Source: Hyphomonadaceae bacterium
GTDB taxonomy: Bacteria > Pseudomonadota > Alphaproteobacteria > Caulobacterales > Aquidulcibacteraceae
Direction of reading: 5' to 3'
DNA: 64,000 bases
NCBI GenBank assembly: GCA_022841905.1
Contig: JALHQO010000007.1
Coordinates: forward strand, 124,001-188,000
Shown here piece after piece: positions 45,124 through 53,709 of the stretch. The notes beneath the pieces were generated by a model. The model was not told the DNA's origin, searched no databases, and saw only the letters and a program-made list of their open reading frames with translations. Numbering within the stretch: the stretch's first letter is position 1; every line of letters starts with the position of its first letter. The position numbers were made by a program, and so were the translations under genes.

Positions 45124-46068
45124 ATGGACGCCGCGCTTGAAGCAGAAGGGCTGGTCAAGCGCTACGGCGCACGAACAGCGGTTCAGGATCTTAGTTTTCA
45201 GGTCCCGAGAGGGGCCATTTATGGCGTGCTCGGGCCGAACGGCGCCGGCAAGTCGACGACGCTGCGCATGCTCGTCGGCGTGATGCGCCCGACATCCGGC
45301 CGCATCACCGTTCTTGGTGGCCCTCCGACGCGCGAGACGATGAAGCGCGTCGGCTATCTACCGGAAGAGCGTGGGCTCTATCGCTCGATGACCACGCGCG
45401 GCGCCATTGCCTATCTCGCACGCTTGAAGGGCGTGTCGGCGGGCAAAGCGTTCAAGCGCGCTGATCAGCTGCTCGAAGCGCATGGGCTCGGCAAACACAG
45501 GCACAAGAGGATCAAAACGCTCTCCAAGGGCATGGCGCAGAAGGTTCAAGTTCTCGCCGCCATCGCGCATGAGCCTGACTTGATCATTTTCGACGAACCG
45601 TTCTCCGGTCTCGATCCGGTGAACCAACGCGTGCTCGAAGAGACCATTCGCACCGAAGCTGCGACCGGTCGCACAATTCTCTTCTCTACGCACGTCATGG
45701 AGCACGCCGAACGCTTGTGCGATCGCATCCTTCTGATCGCGCACGGCACGGCGGCGTTCGAAGGCACGGTGTCGCAAGCGTTGGCGCTGGCGCCGAGCTT
45801 GGCTCTGCTCGAGACAGAGGGCGATTTCGATCTCGCCGCGGTGCTGAGCACGCGCGGCTTTAACATCAGCTATGATGGCGAAGAGCACGGCAATAAACGC
45901 TGGCGTGCGCGGCTGGAAAATGGCCACGGTTCGCGTCAATTGTTGCAAGCGTGTGTCGAAGCCGGCGCGCCGCTTTCGCTGTTTGAACCGGCGCGCGCGA
46001 GCTTGCACGAAGCGTTTGTCGCGCTGGTTGGCGATAAGGCCATGCCGAACGCGGCGGAGGAGCGCTGA
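45124..46068 (+). CDS. ABC transporter ATPase, NatA-like
   Basis: 314 residues. Walker A GPNGAGKST (about 36), signature LSKGMAQKV (about 134) and Walker B LIIFDEPFSGLDP are intact. The C-terminal extension of about 90 residues is the DUF4162 type seen in NatA-like ATPases. Its stop overlaps the permease start by one base. NatAB exporters move sodium or other ions or hydrophobic compounds; the substrate here is not known. Confidence 0.92.
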   Translation: MDAALEAEGLVKRYGARTAVQDLSFQVPRGAIYGVLGPNGAGKSTTLRMLVGVMRPTSGRITVLGGPPTRETMKRVGYLPEERGLYRSMTTRGAIAYLARLKGVSAGKAFKRADQLLEAHGLGKHRHKRIKTLSKGMAQKVQVLAAIAHEPDLIIFDEPFSGLDPVNQRVLEETIRTEAATGRTILFSTHVMEHAERLCDRILLIAHGTAAFEGTVSQALALAPSLALLETEGDFDLAAVLSTRGFNISYDGEEHGNKRWRARLENGHGSRQLLQACVEAGAPLSLFEPARASLHEAFVALVGDKAMPNAAEER

Positions 46069-47501
46069 TGTCGCCGGTGTTCCTCGTCGCACGTCGTGAA
46101 TATCTGGCTTATGTCGGCGCCTGGGGCTTTTGGCTCTCGCTGCTGACGGCGCCGGTGATCATTGCGTTGCTGATTTTTGGCCCCGTGCTGCTCGCGCGCG
46201 CGGAGCCGCCGCGTGTGCTCGCCGTAGTCGCTGAGCAAGCGAGCGACGCTGCGTATGTCACCAACGCGTTTGCTGCGAACGCGCGGCGTGAGGCGCGCGG
46301 TGAAATCCGCGCTTATCTTGAAGCGGCTGCGCCAGCCGTCGTGCCCGAGGCAATCGCGGCGTTCGACGCCGCGCCCAATCGCGCCGCCGCCATTGAAGCG
46401 GCGCGCGCGGTGATCGTGCGACAGGCGCCGCGGGCGTTGGCGGCGTTTCCCAATCCAACCGAGCGCTACCAACTCGTCATCCCGCCGGAGCCCGACATTG
46501 CCGGCATGCGGCCTTATCTCGATGGCTCCCGTGCGCTGCCGGACGGGCGCGCGCTTTATGGTGCGCTCAATATCCGCCGCACCGATGGCGCGCCGGTGAT
46601 CGAGTATTGGAGCGTCAATCTCAGCCACGAAGAGCCCAGCAACATCGCCCGCCGTGCGCTGCGTTTGGCGATGCAGCGCGAGGCGCTGTCGGCGCAGGGC
46701 TTGCCGCCTGAGGAGGCGGATCGCCTCGACGGCTTCGATCCGCAAGTGGCGCAGTTCGATCCGCGCCCGAGCGCCGGAGAGGGCGAAGTCACCTTGCGCC
46801 AACGGGCGCCGTTCTACGCTGCGTTGGCGCTTTCGTTTGTGCTTTGGAGCGTCGTTTTCTCCGTCGCCAACATGCTGCTCTCCGGCGTGATCGAGGAGAA
46901 ATCCAACAAAATCCTCGACACGCTGCTGACCAGCGTTTCGCCGATGCAAATCCTGATCGGCAAGCTGCTCGGCGTCGCCATGGTCAGCCTCACTCTGTTT
47001 ACATTCTGGGGCGCGCTTGGCGGCGGCTTGCTGACGCTGGCGGCTGAGCGGGCAGGCGAGAGCATGTTTGGGCAGATTGCCGCCGCCTTCCTCGAACCGC
47101 GCCTGCTGGCGGCGTTCATCGTCGGCTTTATCGCAGGTTATCTCATGTACGGCGCGATTTTCCTGGCGCTCGGCTCGCTCTGTGAGTCGTTGCAGGAAGC
47201 GCAGACGTTGCTAGGCCCAGTCGCACTCGTGCTTGCGATCCCGATGATGCTGATCACACCGGCGCTCGACAATCCAAACGCGCCTCTGGTTGAGACCGCG
47301 AGCTGGATCCCAATCTTCACGCCGTTCCTGCTGCTCGTGCGCGCGCCCTCTGGCTTAAGTTGGCTCGAAATCGCCGGCATGGCGACGCTCATGGGCGCGA
47401 CGGTCGTCGTGATCCTCTTCCTCGCAGCGCGCGTTTTCCGCGCCGGGGTCGTCGATCAAGTCAGCATATCGAGCTGGCGCGGACGCAAGGCCAAGGGCTA
47501 A
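46068..47501 (+). CDS. ABC-2 type permease, NatB-like
   Basis: 477 residues. One N-terminal helix (about 20-42) is followed by a large extracytoplasmic domain (about 45-255), then six helices, with the conserved LLSGVIEEKSNKILDTLLTS loop after the second helix. This is the usual NatB layout. It pairs with the ATPase immediately upstream. Start ATG 46068 overlaps the ATPase stop. Confidence 0.92.
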   Translation: MSPVFLVARREYLAYVGAWGFWLSLLTAPVIIALLIFGPVLLARAEPPRVLAVVAEQASDAAYVTNAFAANARREARGEIRAYLEAAAPAVVPEAIAAFDAAPNRAAAIEAARAVIVRQAPRALAAFPNPTERYQLVIPPEPDIAGMRPYLDGSRALPDGRALYGALNIRRTDGAPVIEYWSVNLSHEEPSNIARRALRLAMQREALSAQGLPPEEADRLDGFDPQVAQFDPRPSAGEGEVTLRQRAPFYAALALSFVLWSVVFSVANMLLSGVIEEKSNKILDTLLTSVSPMQILIGKLLGVAMVSLTLFTFWGALGGGLLTLAAERAGESMFGQIAAAFLEPRLLAAFIVGFIAGYLMYGAIFLALGSLCESLQEAQTLLGPVALVLAIPMMLITPALDNPNAPLVETASWIPIFTPFLLLVRAPSGLSWLEIAGMATLMGATVVVILFLAARVFRAGVVDQVSISSWRGRKAKG

Positions 47502-47581
47502 GGCGCCCGCAACGTCATCTTGACGCCGTCGCGCGACGCGGCACTCTCCGCGCCAACAAAGCGACACCGGGGAGAAATGTC

Positions 47582-47962
47582 ATGGCGCGGCTTGGTTATG
47601 TTTGCATCGGCACCAATGATTTCGATCGCGCCACCGCGTTCTACGACGCGCTCTTGGCTGATCTTGACGGCAAGCGCCTGTTTCCGACGCCGCACGGTTT
47701 GCTCTATCGGCTTGGCAAGGGTGCGATGATCATGGTCACGCGCCCCTATGACGGCGAGACGGCGACGATCAGCAATGGCGGCATGATCGCGATCGAGGTC
47801 GACAATAAAGAGCAAGTCGCCAGTGTTCACGCTAAAGCGCTGAGCCTTGGCGCGACATCGGAAGGCGAGCCGGGTCCGCGTGGCGCGTTTGGCGAGTTCG
47901 GCTATTTTCGCGATCTCGACGGCAACAAGTTCGCAGTGTTCTACACCGGACGCGGCGGCTAA
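47582..47962 (+). CDS. VOC family protein (glyoxalase-like)
   Basis: ATG 47582, preceded by GGGGAGAAAT, gives 126 residues: MARLGYVCIGTNDFDRATAF at the start and GYFRDLDGNKFAVFY at the end, the two beta-alpha-beta-beta-beta halves of one VOC domain. Ligands and substrate are not evident. It converges with a second, only distantly related VOC gene and overlaps it by 4 bp. Confidence 0.9.
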   Translation: MARLGYVCIGTNDFDRATAFYDALLADLDGKRLFPTPHGLLYRLGKGAMIMVTRPYDGETATISNGGMIAIEVDNKEQVASVHAKALSLGATSEGEPGPRGAFGEFGYFRDLDGNKFAVFYTGRGG

Positions 47963-48360
47963 GCCGCGCGCCAGCCCATCAGATAGATCGGCCGTCCCTC
48001 TGGGTCCTTGAACGGGCGCAACATATGTTCGCGCGCGCCCTCGCGCTGAACTGCCATGGCCGGCCGATCGAAGACGACGCCTGAGGCCTCGAGCTTTGCC
48101 TCCGCTGCGTTCCAGTCCGCCGGTTCGAAATAGAGCATGACATCGCCGCTCGGCGCTTTCGCGTCTGGCACGGCGCCGATCATGAGCGAGGTCGCGCCCG
48201 CGCGCATGAACGTCATGCCGCCGGCTTCGAACAGGACCGGAAAGCCCAGCACGTCGCGGTAAAAGGCGACGAGTTTCTCTGGGGCCGCGCTGGCAATACC
48301 GATCTGGCACACGCCGCTGAGCAGCGATGGCGTCGTTCGGCCCGTTTCATCTTGAGACAT
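47959..48360 (-). CDS. VOC family protein
   Basis: 133 residues with a VOC fold: QIGIASAAPEKLVAFYRDVL near the start and LRPFKDPEGRPIYLM at the end. It is divergent from the MarR regulator at 48442, with a perfect palindrome between them (48402-48418), so it is the likely MarR target. A role in detoxifying a small molecule is inferred from this arrangement. Confidence 0.9.
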   Translation of the reverse strand: MSQDETGRTTPSLLSGVCQIGIASAAPEKLVAFYRDVLGFPVLFEAGGMTFMRAGATSLMIGAVPDAKAPSGDVMLYFEPADWNAAEAKLEASGVVFDRPAMAVQREGAREHMLRPFKDPEGRPIYLMGWRAA

Positions 48361-48401
48361 CGCGCTTCTCCCGCTGGCGGCTTGATGTGACGCGTATATA
48401 A

Positions 48402-48418
48402 TTAGTTTGACTAACTAA
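48402..48418. promoter_or_regulatory. 17-bp palindromic operator, MarR-type
   Basis: TTAGTT (48402-48407), spacer TGACT, AACTAA (48413-48418): perfect symmetry. It overlaps a TATAAT at 48397-48402 and lies in the 81-bp divergent region between the VOC gene and marR, so the MarR protein probably controls both genes here. The size (two half-sites one helical turn apart) fits a MarR dimer. Confidence 0.75.
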
Positions 48419-48441
48419 CCAAGTCAATCCACCCTCTCTCT

Positions 48442-48870
48442 GTGTCCCGCACCGATTCCCTCCACGTCGCCGATCGTCTGCATAGCGCCGCGATCCGGCT
48501 GCTCCGCGCCGTGCGTGTCGCTGACGCCGAAGCTGGCGTGACCGCGCCGAAGCTGTCAGCGCTTTCAGTGCTCGTATTCGCGGGGCCGATGAGCCTGACT
48601 GCGCTTGCCCGCAATGAGCAGGTGACCGCGGCCACAATGTCCAAACTCGTCGCCGACCTCGAAGGCGAGGGGCTGGCCTCCAAGCGCGCCGATCCGGCGG
48701 ACAAACGCGGCGTGCGGGTCGAAGCAACGGCGAAGGGCAGGGCTATCCTCGAAGCGGGCCGCAAGCGCCGCTTAGCGCTGTTGCAAGCCAAGCTCGCGAA
48801 GCTCCCGCGCGAACAACGCGCTTTGCTCGCTGAAGCCGCCGAACTCATGCTCGAGCTCGCCAAGAGCTAA
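48442..48870 (+). CDS. MarR family transcriptional regulator
   Basis: 142 residues from GTG 48442. The winged helix is clear: MSLTALARNEQVTAATMSKL (recognition helix), then the wing LASKRADPADKRGVRVEATA, with terminal dimerisation helices. MarR dimers repress neighbouring genes and respond to small ligands. The 17-bp palindrome upstream is its likely site. A terminator follows at 48880-48910. Confidence 0.92.
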   Translation: MSRTDSLHVADRLHSAAIRLLRAVRVADAEAGVTAPKLSALSVLVFAGPMSLTALARNEQVTAATMSKLVADLEGEGLASKRADPADKRGVRVEATAKGRAILEAGRKRRLALLQAKLAKLPREQRALLAEAAELMLELAKS

Positions 48871-48879
48871 CCGAAAATA

Positions 48880-48910
48880 AAAGCGCCGCCCGGAAACCGA
48901 GCGGCGCTTT
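48880..48910. terminator. bidirectional terminator
   Basis: AAAGCGCCGC (48880-48889) and GCGGCGCTTT (48901-48910) form a perfect 10-bp stem with an 11-nt loop, flanked by A-rich sequence on the left. It separates the convergent marR and rpsU genes and can serve both. Confidence 0.8.
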
Positions 48911-48932
48911 CAAAACTTTAGTGCTGTCGGCC

Positions 48933-49166
48933 TTACCGCGGACGTGGCGGCGGCTTCGGCAGGAGACCCTCGCGTTGGGCGCGCTTGCGGGCCAGCTTAC
49001 GGGCGCGGCGCACGGCTTCGGCGCGTTCACGCGCACGCTTTTCCGACGGCTTCTCGTAATGGTTACGGCGCTTCATTTCGCGGAAAGTGCCTTCCCGCTG
49101 CATCTTCTTTTTGAGCGCCTTCAACGCCTGATCGACGTTGTTGTCGCGAACGAAAATCTGTACCAG
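48933..49166 (-). CDS. rpsU: 30S ribosomal protein bS21, apparent CTG start
   Basis: 77 residues matching bS21: [39 protein letters not shown] and a basic C terminus with a Pro/Arg tail. The family starts at M-V-Q-I or similar. At that position the sequence reads CTG GTA CAG ATT, with no ATG, GTG or TTG beside it. GGGAGA lies at ideal spacing (6 nt) before the CTG, so CTG (49166-49164) seems to be the start. A TTG 33 bp upstream is the nearest standard alternative but would add 11 poorly conserved residues and lacks a good ribosome-binding site. Confidence 0.88.
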   Translation of the reverse strand: MVQIFVRDNNVDQALKALKKKMQREGTFREMKRRNHYEKPSEKRARERAEAVRRARKLARKRAQREGLLPKPPPRPR

Positions 49167-49326
49167 GGGACGTCTCCCGTAACCCGAAACCAATACCAAG
49201 CCGGCCGCCAGCGCCGCTGCGCCGCGAGCCCCGTTCTGAAGCGAAGGCGGGGGATAGCAAAAGGCCGCGCCCCTGTCCATGCCGCAGCCGGTCGACGTCT
49301 CCTCAAGCCAAGCGTACCCTCCCACT

Positions 49327-49974
49327 ATGACTGAAGCGCCCTCCGCCCGGTTCCGGATCCGGATTCTTGAGGCTTTTCCGGCCCATGCCGCCCGTTTGGG
49401 CTGGACGGATGCCGCCTTCAAGGACGCATACGAAGAGGTTCAGCTCTCCGAAGGCGAGGCGGCTTTGGCTTGTCCGCGAGGCGCGGAGGACCTGTTCGAC
49501 GCTTTTGCCGACCGAGCCGACCAGGCCATGCTCGACGCCCTGGACGATCTTGACCTCCAGGCCATGCGCTACAGCCAGCGCGTAAAGGCTTGCGTCCAGG
49601 TCCGCCTTGAAGCGCAAGTGCCCTACAAGGAGGCCGCCCGCGCCATGACGCGGGCTCTGACCCGTCCTGATCGCGGCCCGCTCGCCGCACGCCTCGTTTG
49701 GCGCACCGCCGATCGCATTTGGCGCGCTCTGGGCGATACCAGCACAGACGGCAATTTCTACTCCAAACGCGCCATTCTCTCCGGCGTTCTCGCCAGCACG
49801 TACGCCCGCTGGTTTAGCGATGAGAGCGCCGACCACGAAGCCACCTGGGCGTTCCTCGATGCACGCATCGAAAACGTGATGCAGTTCGAAAAGTTCAAAG
49901 CGCGCATGAAGCCGCTCGGCGAGCACATGCAAACCGCTGTCGGCATCGCGGCGCGGTTTAGATATGGGCGCTAA
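49327..49974 (+). CDS. COQ9 family protein (ubiquinone biosynthesis)
   Basis: 215 residues from ATG 49327. The TetR-like helical fold with [20 protein letters not shown] at the start and a C-terminal COQ9 domain ([32 protein letters not shown]) match the family. COQ9 binds lipid and helps COQ7-type hydroxylation of ubiquinone precursors. Its placement next to rpsU, in divergent orientation, is common in alphaproteobacteria. Confidence 0.93.
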   Translation: MTEAPSARFRIRILEAFPAHAARLGWTDAAFKDAYEEVQLSEGEAALACPRGAEDLFDAFADRADQAMLDALDDLDLQAMRYSQRVKACVQVRLEAQVPYKEAARAMTRALTRPDRGPLAARLVWRTADRIWRALGDTSTDGNFYSKRAILSGVLASTYARWFSDESADHEATWAFLDARIENVMQFEKFKARMKPLGEHMQTAVGIAARFRYGR

Positions 49975-49977
49975 AGT

Positions 49978-50702
49978 TTAGGGTTCGCCAGCGGCGGCCG
50001 GCTGCGTTTCGGGTGGTTGCCAGTCGCCGCTGGGCGGCGCACGCAGTCTCGCCGCATCGAATAGCCAGCGCGCATAAGCGCTTTGGTCTCCGCCATGCGG
50101 CGCATACAGAACTGGCCGTAACAAGGCCGCGGCGTTGTCATAGTCTTCTGATCGGATCAGTTCACGCGCGAGCAGCAAGCGAATGTGGTCTGCTTGCGGC
50201 GCGAGTTCGAGCGCCCGGCCTAGCACGTCAAGCTGCTCGTCACTCATTGGTTGCGGCTCGCCGGCGAAGGTCGACGCGTAGAGGTAGAGCGTCGGATAAT
50301 AGGAAGGGTCCTGGAACGCACGAGATGCCGGCGAGCTTCGGCTAAATCGGCGCGCGCTTCTTCGCCTGACTTGGCGTTCATTTCTTCCAGGATCATGTCG
50401 GCCAGAAGGTAGCGGCCTTCTGCGTGATTTTCTTGTTGAGCGAAGAGGCCTCGTAAGTTGCGCACAAGAAACACTTCGAGCTTGTTCTGGTTCTCACGGC
50501 TCTCCAGCCGCGTAAGCGCCCGCAGCACGAGATCGAAATCCTCGAGCGATTGCGCGGCATTGCGGACTTGCTGTTCGTTCAGATCGCCATAGACGATGAA
50601 GTTGGCGCTTTCGGCGCGCCACCAGCGGCCGTCTTGTGCGGACGCCGCGCCCGTCAGCGCAGCCGTACTCAATAGTACGCTCGCAATCAGACGCGCCAGC
50701 AT
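49978..50702 (-). pseudogene. secreted TPR-like protein, interrupted by a frameshift
   Basis: ATG 50702, preceded by GGAGG, opens a frame with a signal peptide (cleavage near ASA, about residue 23) and WWRAESANFIVYGDLNEQQV, a start typical of DUF1570-like alphaproteobacterial secreted proteins. The frame is lost at about 50325. The neighbouring frame continues without a break from about 50335 down to 49978 (AFQDPSYYPTLYLYASTF, then a TPR-like helical region). One missing base near 50325 explains this. It may be a real mutation or a sequence error. Confidence 0.75.
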
Positions 50703-50793
50703 CCGCTCCTCCCTGAGTTGCAAAGGGAGCCTAATGCGCATTTGGGAATTGCCAAGACACCCGCATACCGGGGCGGTGCATCTGCGCGCAAAG

Positions 50794-51861
50794 CTAAAAC
50801 TTCAGCTTCGTCACGTGGCCCATTTTGCGGCCGGCGCGGGCGTTGCGTTTGCCGTAGAGATGGAGGCGCGCGTTTGGATCGGCGGCGAGCGCTGACCAGT
50901 CTCCTGCTTCCTCGCCGATGAGGTTCAGCATTTCGATACCGGCGATGCGCGTTGTTGGGCCGAGCGGCCAGCCGGCGATGGCGCGGATGTGTTGTTCGAA
51001 TTGCGAGGTGAGCGCGCCCTCGATCGTCCAGTGGCCGCTATTGTGAACGCGCGGCGCCATTTCGTTGGCGACGAGCGAACCATCCGGCATCACGAAAAAC
51101 TCTATCGTCAGAACGCCAACATAGTCGAACGCCTGCAACACTTTTTGAGCGGCTTCGAGCGCCGTGCCGAGAATGGCGTCGCTGATCTGCGCCGGCAAAG
51201 TGGTGCGCGAAAGAATGCCGCCGGCATGCTCGTTCTCGCAGAGATCGTAGTGCACAATCGCGCCATCCCAGCCGCGTGCTGCGATTATGGAGACTTCGCG
51301 TTCGAACGGGCAGAATCCTTCGAGAATGCCCGGCGCGCCGAGCTTTTCGTAAGCGCCTGCGACGTCGGCTTCCGTTCTCAACCGCAACTGCCCGCGACCG
51401 TCATAGCCAAGCCGGCGCGTTTTCAGGATCGCGGGCAGGCCGATGCGGGCGACGGCGTGCTCTAGCTCCGCTTGAGAAGAAACAGCGGCAAACGGCGGCG
51501 TCGCAATGCCGATCGATTCCAAGAAGCTCTTCTCATCAAAGCGATCCTGCGCGACGGCGAGCGCTTGCGGCGATGGCGCGACGCGCGCGCCAGCGGCGAT
51601 CAATGCTTCCGCGGTTTGTGCCGGGACGTTTTCGAACTCCGTCGTCACGACGCTGACGCGCCGCGCGAAATCCGCGAGAGCTGCGTCGTCGAGATAATTG
51701 CCGATGATGGTTTTGGCCGAAACGCGCGACGCTGGGCTGTCCGGTTCGTCGGTAAAAATGCACACGTCGAAGCCAAGTTGTGCGGCGGCGATCGAGAGCA
51801 TGCGGCCCAATTGGCCGCCGCCGAGAATGCCGATCGTCGAACCCGGCTTGAGCGGCGTCAT
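50794..51861 (-). CDS. purK: 5-(carboxyamino)imidazole ribonucleotide synthase (PurK)
   Basis: 355 residues. The N-terminal [20 protein letters not shown] and the ATP-grasp body ([37 protein letters not shown]) are diagnostic. PurK carboxylates AIR to N5-CAIR using ATP and bicarbonate in purine synthesis. The start overlaps the purE stop (ATGA), giving the usual purE-purK coupled operon. Confidence 0.96.
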   Translation of the reverse strand: MTPLKPGSTIGILGGGQLGRMLSIAAAQLGFDVCIFTDEPDSPASRVSAKTIIGNYLDDAALADFARRVSVVTTEFENVPAQTAEALIAAGARVAPSPQALAVAQDRFDEKSFLESIGIATPPFAAVSSQAELEHAVARIGLPAILKTRRLGYDGRGQLRLRTEADVAGAYEKLGAPGILEGFCPFEREVSIIAARGWDGAIVHYDLCENEHAGGILSRTTLPAQISDAILGTALEAAQKVLQAFDYVGVLTIEFFVMPDGSLVANEMAPRVHNSGHWTIEGALTSQFEQHIRAIAGWPLGPTTRIAGIEMLNLIGEEAGDWSALAADPNARLHLYGKRNARAGRKMGHVTKLKF

Positions 51862-52346
51862 GTCGGGCTTTCGCTCACCGCTTCAGTTTGCGCCGCGCGA
51901 TAGGCATCGAGCCGCAACGCCAGCGCTTCGTCGCTCAACGCCAAAATCGCCGTCGCCATCAAAGCGGCGTTCACCGCGCCCGCTTCGCCGATTGCGAGCG
52001 TCCCAACCGGCACGCCGCGCGGCATTTGTACGATCGAGAGCAAGCTATCCAAGCCTTTGAGTTCTCGGCTTTTTATTGGGACGCCCAAAACTGGGAGGGG
52101 CGTCATCGCGGCGGCCATGCCGGGGAGGTGGGCAGCACCCCCGGCGCCGGCGATGATGATCTTGAGGCCGCGCGCCTTGGCGGTGGCCGCGTACTCGTAG
52201 AGCCGCTGCGGCGTGCGATGGGCGGAGACGACCTTCGCCTCGAACGGCACGCCGAGCGCCTTTAGCGTTTCGGCGGCGAGGTTCAGGGTTTCCCAGTCGG
52301 ACTTGGAGCCCATGATCAAACCGACCAACGGGGCGGGGGTAGCCAT
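51858..52346 (-). CDS. purE: N5-CAIR mutase (PurE)
   Basis: 162 residues from ATG 52346. [11 protein letters not shown] (about 8-18), [14 protein letters not shown] (about 38-51), [11 protein letters not shown] (about 66-76), GVPIKS and [17 protein letters not shown] are the class I PurE signatures. It converts N5-CAIR to CAIR. It is coupled to purK and divergent from the GGDEF gene at 52465. Confidence 0.96.
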   Translation of the reverse strand: MATPAPLVGLIMGSKSDWETLNLAAETLKALGVPFEAKVVSAHRTPQRLYEYAATAKARGLKIIIAGAGGAAHLPGMAAAMTPLPVLGVPIKSRELKGLDSLLSIVQMPRGVPVGTLAIGEAGAVNAALMATAILALSDEALALRLDAYRAAQTEAVSESPT

Positions 52347-52464
52347 GTTTCGGCTGCTCCTAAAAAATGGGCCAGTAAAGGAAGCCGCCGCAGGCGTCCA
52401 GTCCGGAAGGCTAACGCGTCCTTTACCTCCATGGCGCATCCCTCGGGGTGAGAGGCGCACTGAC

Positions 52465-53124
52465 ATGGCCTTGGGCCCCGCCAGGACCGAAACCGAAACG
52501 AGCCAGCTGTTGCAACGGCTCGGCCTCGACGCGCGCGACGTTTCCGAGCCTGCGATCGAAGTTTTGGCGCGACTCACCCTCGAATTGGAGGCCATGCAGG
52601 CCCAGTTGGCCGACGCCGAGACGCTGGCCGACCGCGATACGCTGGCGCCCGTCTTCAACCGCCGCGCCTTTCTGCGCGGCCTGCACCGGACGATGTCCGA
52701 GGTCGAACGCTACCGCACGCCCGCCGCCGTGCTCTACATCGACCTCGATGGCTTCAAGGCGCTCAATGACAGTTTCGGTCATGGCGCCGGCGATGCGATT
52801 TTGCGTCATGTCGGGCGGCTCCTGGTGGACAACGTGCGCGAGTCCGATGTTGTCGGCCGGCTCGGCGGCGATGAGTTCGGCGTTATCCTCAATCGCGCCA
52901 CCGCTGACGAAGCGCGCGCCAAATCGGCGATGCTGAGCGCGGCGATCAATTCGTCCGCTGTCGTGTATGCCGGTATGCATCATCGTGTGCGGGCAAGCGT
53001 TGGCGTGCATCCGATCGCGCTGGTCGAAGATCCCGAATACGCAATCGCGCGCGCCGACGAGGCAATGTACGCAGAGAAGTACGCCCGCCGTGCGCAACAA
53101 GCGCAGGCGTTTTCGGGTTTCTAG
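52465..53124 (+). CDS. diguanylate cyclase (GGDEF domain)
   Basis: 219 residues from ATG 52465. A short N-terminal helical part (about 1-55) leads through [16 protein letters not shown] into a canonical GGDEF domain with the active-site motif GGDEF (about 139-143). An RxxD inhibitory site (RESD) lies exactly five residues before it, so the enzyme should be active and feedback-inhibited by c-di-GMP. There is no sensor domain; the N-terminal helix may dimerise. No membrane segment. Confidence 0.92.
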   Translation: MALGPARTETETSQLLQRLGLDARDVSEPAIEVLARLTLELEAMQAQLADAETLADRDTLAPVFNRRAFLRGLHRTMSEVERYRTPAAVLYIDLDGFKALNDSFGHGAGDAILRHVGRLLVDNVRESDVVGRLGGDEFGVILNRATADEARAKSAMLSAAINSSAVVYAGMHHRVRASVGVHPIALVEDPEYAIARADEAMYAEKYARRAQQAQAFSGF

Positions 53125-53132
53125 CTTCGCCA

Positions 53133-53190
53133 GTCCGCCTCCGCCAAGGCTTCGGCGGACGATTTCGCTTGCGCGAAATCGGAGGGCGGA
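53133..53190. other. structured element after the GGDEF gene
   Basis: Two adjacent hairpins, TCCGCC-GGCGGA (53140-53145 with 53154-53159) and GATTTCGC-GCGAAATC (53161-53168 with 53173-53180), are bounded by an outer GTCCGCCTCC/GGAGGGCGGA pairing option (53133-53142 with 53181-53190). It lies just past the GGDEF stop and may be a terminator or a small dispersed repeat; no clear T-run follows. Confidence 0.4.
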
Positions 53191-53587
53191 GACGCGAGGG
53201 TTGCATCTCAAGGCAGTTACAGTGTGCGCTGCTTGCACAGCGCCAGACGCTTCGCTCGCGTCTCCGTGATCTGCTTCACCGGCGCCGTCGCGAGAGATGT
53301 TTCACTCTCGGAGGCGGCGCGGCCGGCGGCGTGACAGTCGTCGCTGCTCGCGACGATCCTGTGTACGTGCTCCAACGGTTGCGACCCCGCGGGCTTCTGC
53401 GTTCGATGCGGTACGCGACGGGAGGGCGTCCAAGGGGTCTGTCCGTCTCTTCGCGGCGCCTTCTCATGAAAGAGGAGCATCAATTGCATCACGCTCGATC
53501 ACACCATCTCCGCGTTGGCTGAACAGGGATCCAACTGCCCTCCTGCGAAGATGATGGGGTGATCATACGCCGGGTTGGGATGCTGTC
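53191..53587. other. long intergenic region without a recognisable gene
   Basis: With the neighbouring hairpins, about 585 bp (53125-53709) separate the GGDEF gene from the cyclase gene, the longest non-coding gap in the window. No convincing protein or RNA gene can be read. Several short frames exist on both strands (for example the minus-strand frame 53492-53217) but have poor codon usage and no family resemblance. From about 53460 on the GC content is lower than in the neighbours, which suggests decayed or acquired DNA. Confidence 0.5.
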
Positions 53588-53607
53588 GGATAGATTGGAT
53601 TCTATCC
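53588..53607. promoter_or_regulatory. inverted repeat upstream of the cyclase gene
   Basis: GGATAGA (53588-53594) and TCTATCC (53601-53607) form a perfect 7-bp inverted repeat with a 6-nt spacer, about 100 bp before the cyclase start. It may be an operator or a hairpin in the leader. No regulator can be named. Confidence 0.4.
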
Positions 53608-53709
53608 TCGTAATGTTGGTTGCTTTTCGCCCATAGCGGATATTGGTAGTGTAAGGCTGTGGCCTCGCTTGAGCGCTCCACAAGCCGCACTACCCAGCCG
53701 AAGGTTTTT

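Noticed and set aside
53217-53492. A 91-codon minus-strand frame in the long intergenic gap
   Set aside because: No ribosome-binding site, no family resemblance and atypical residue use; treated as non-coding.
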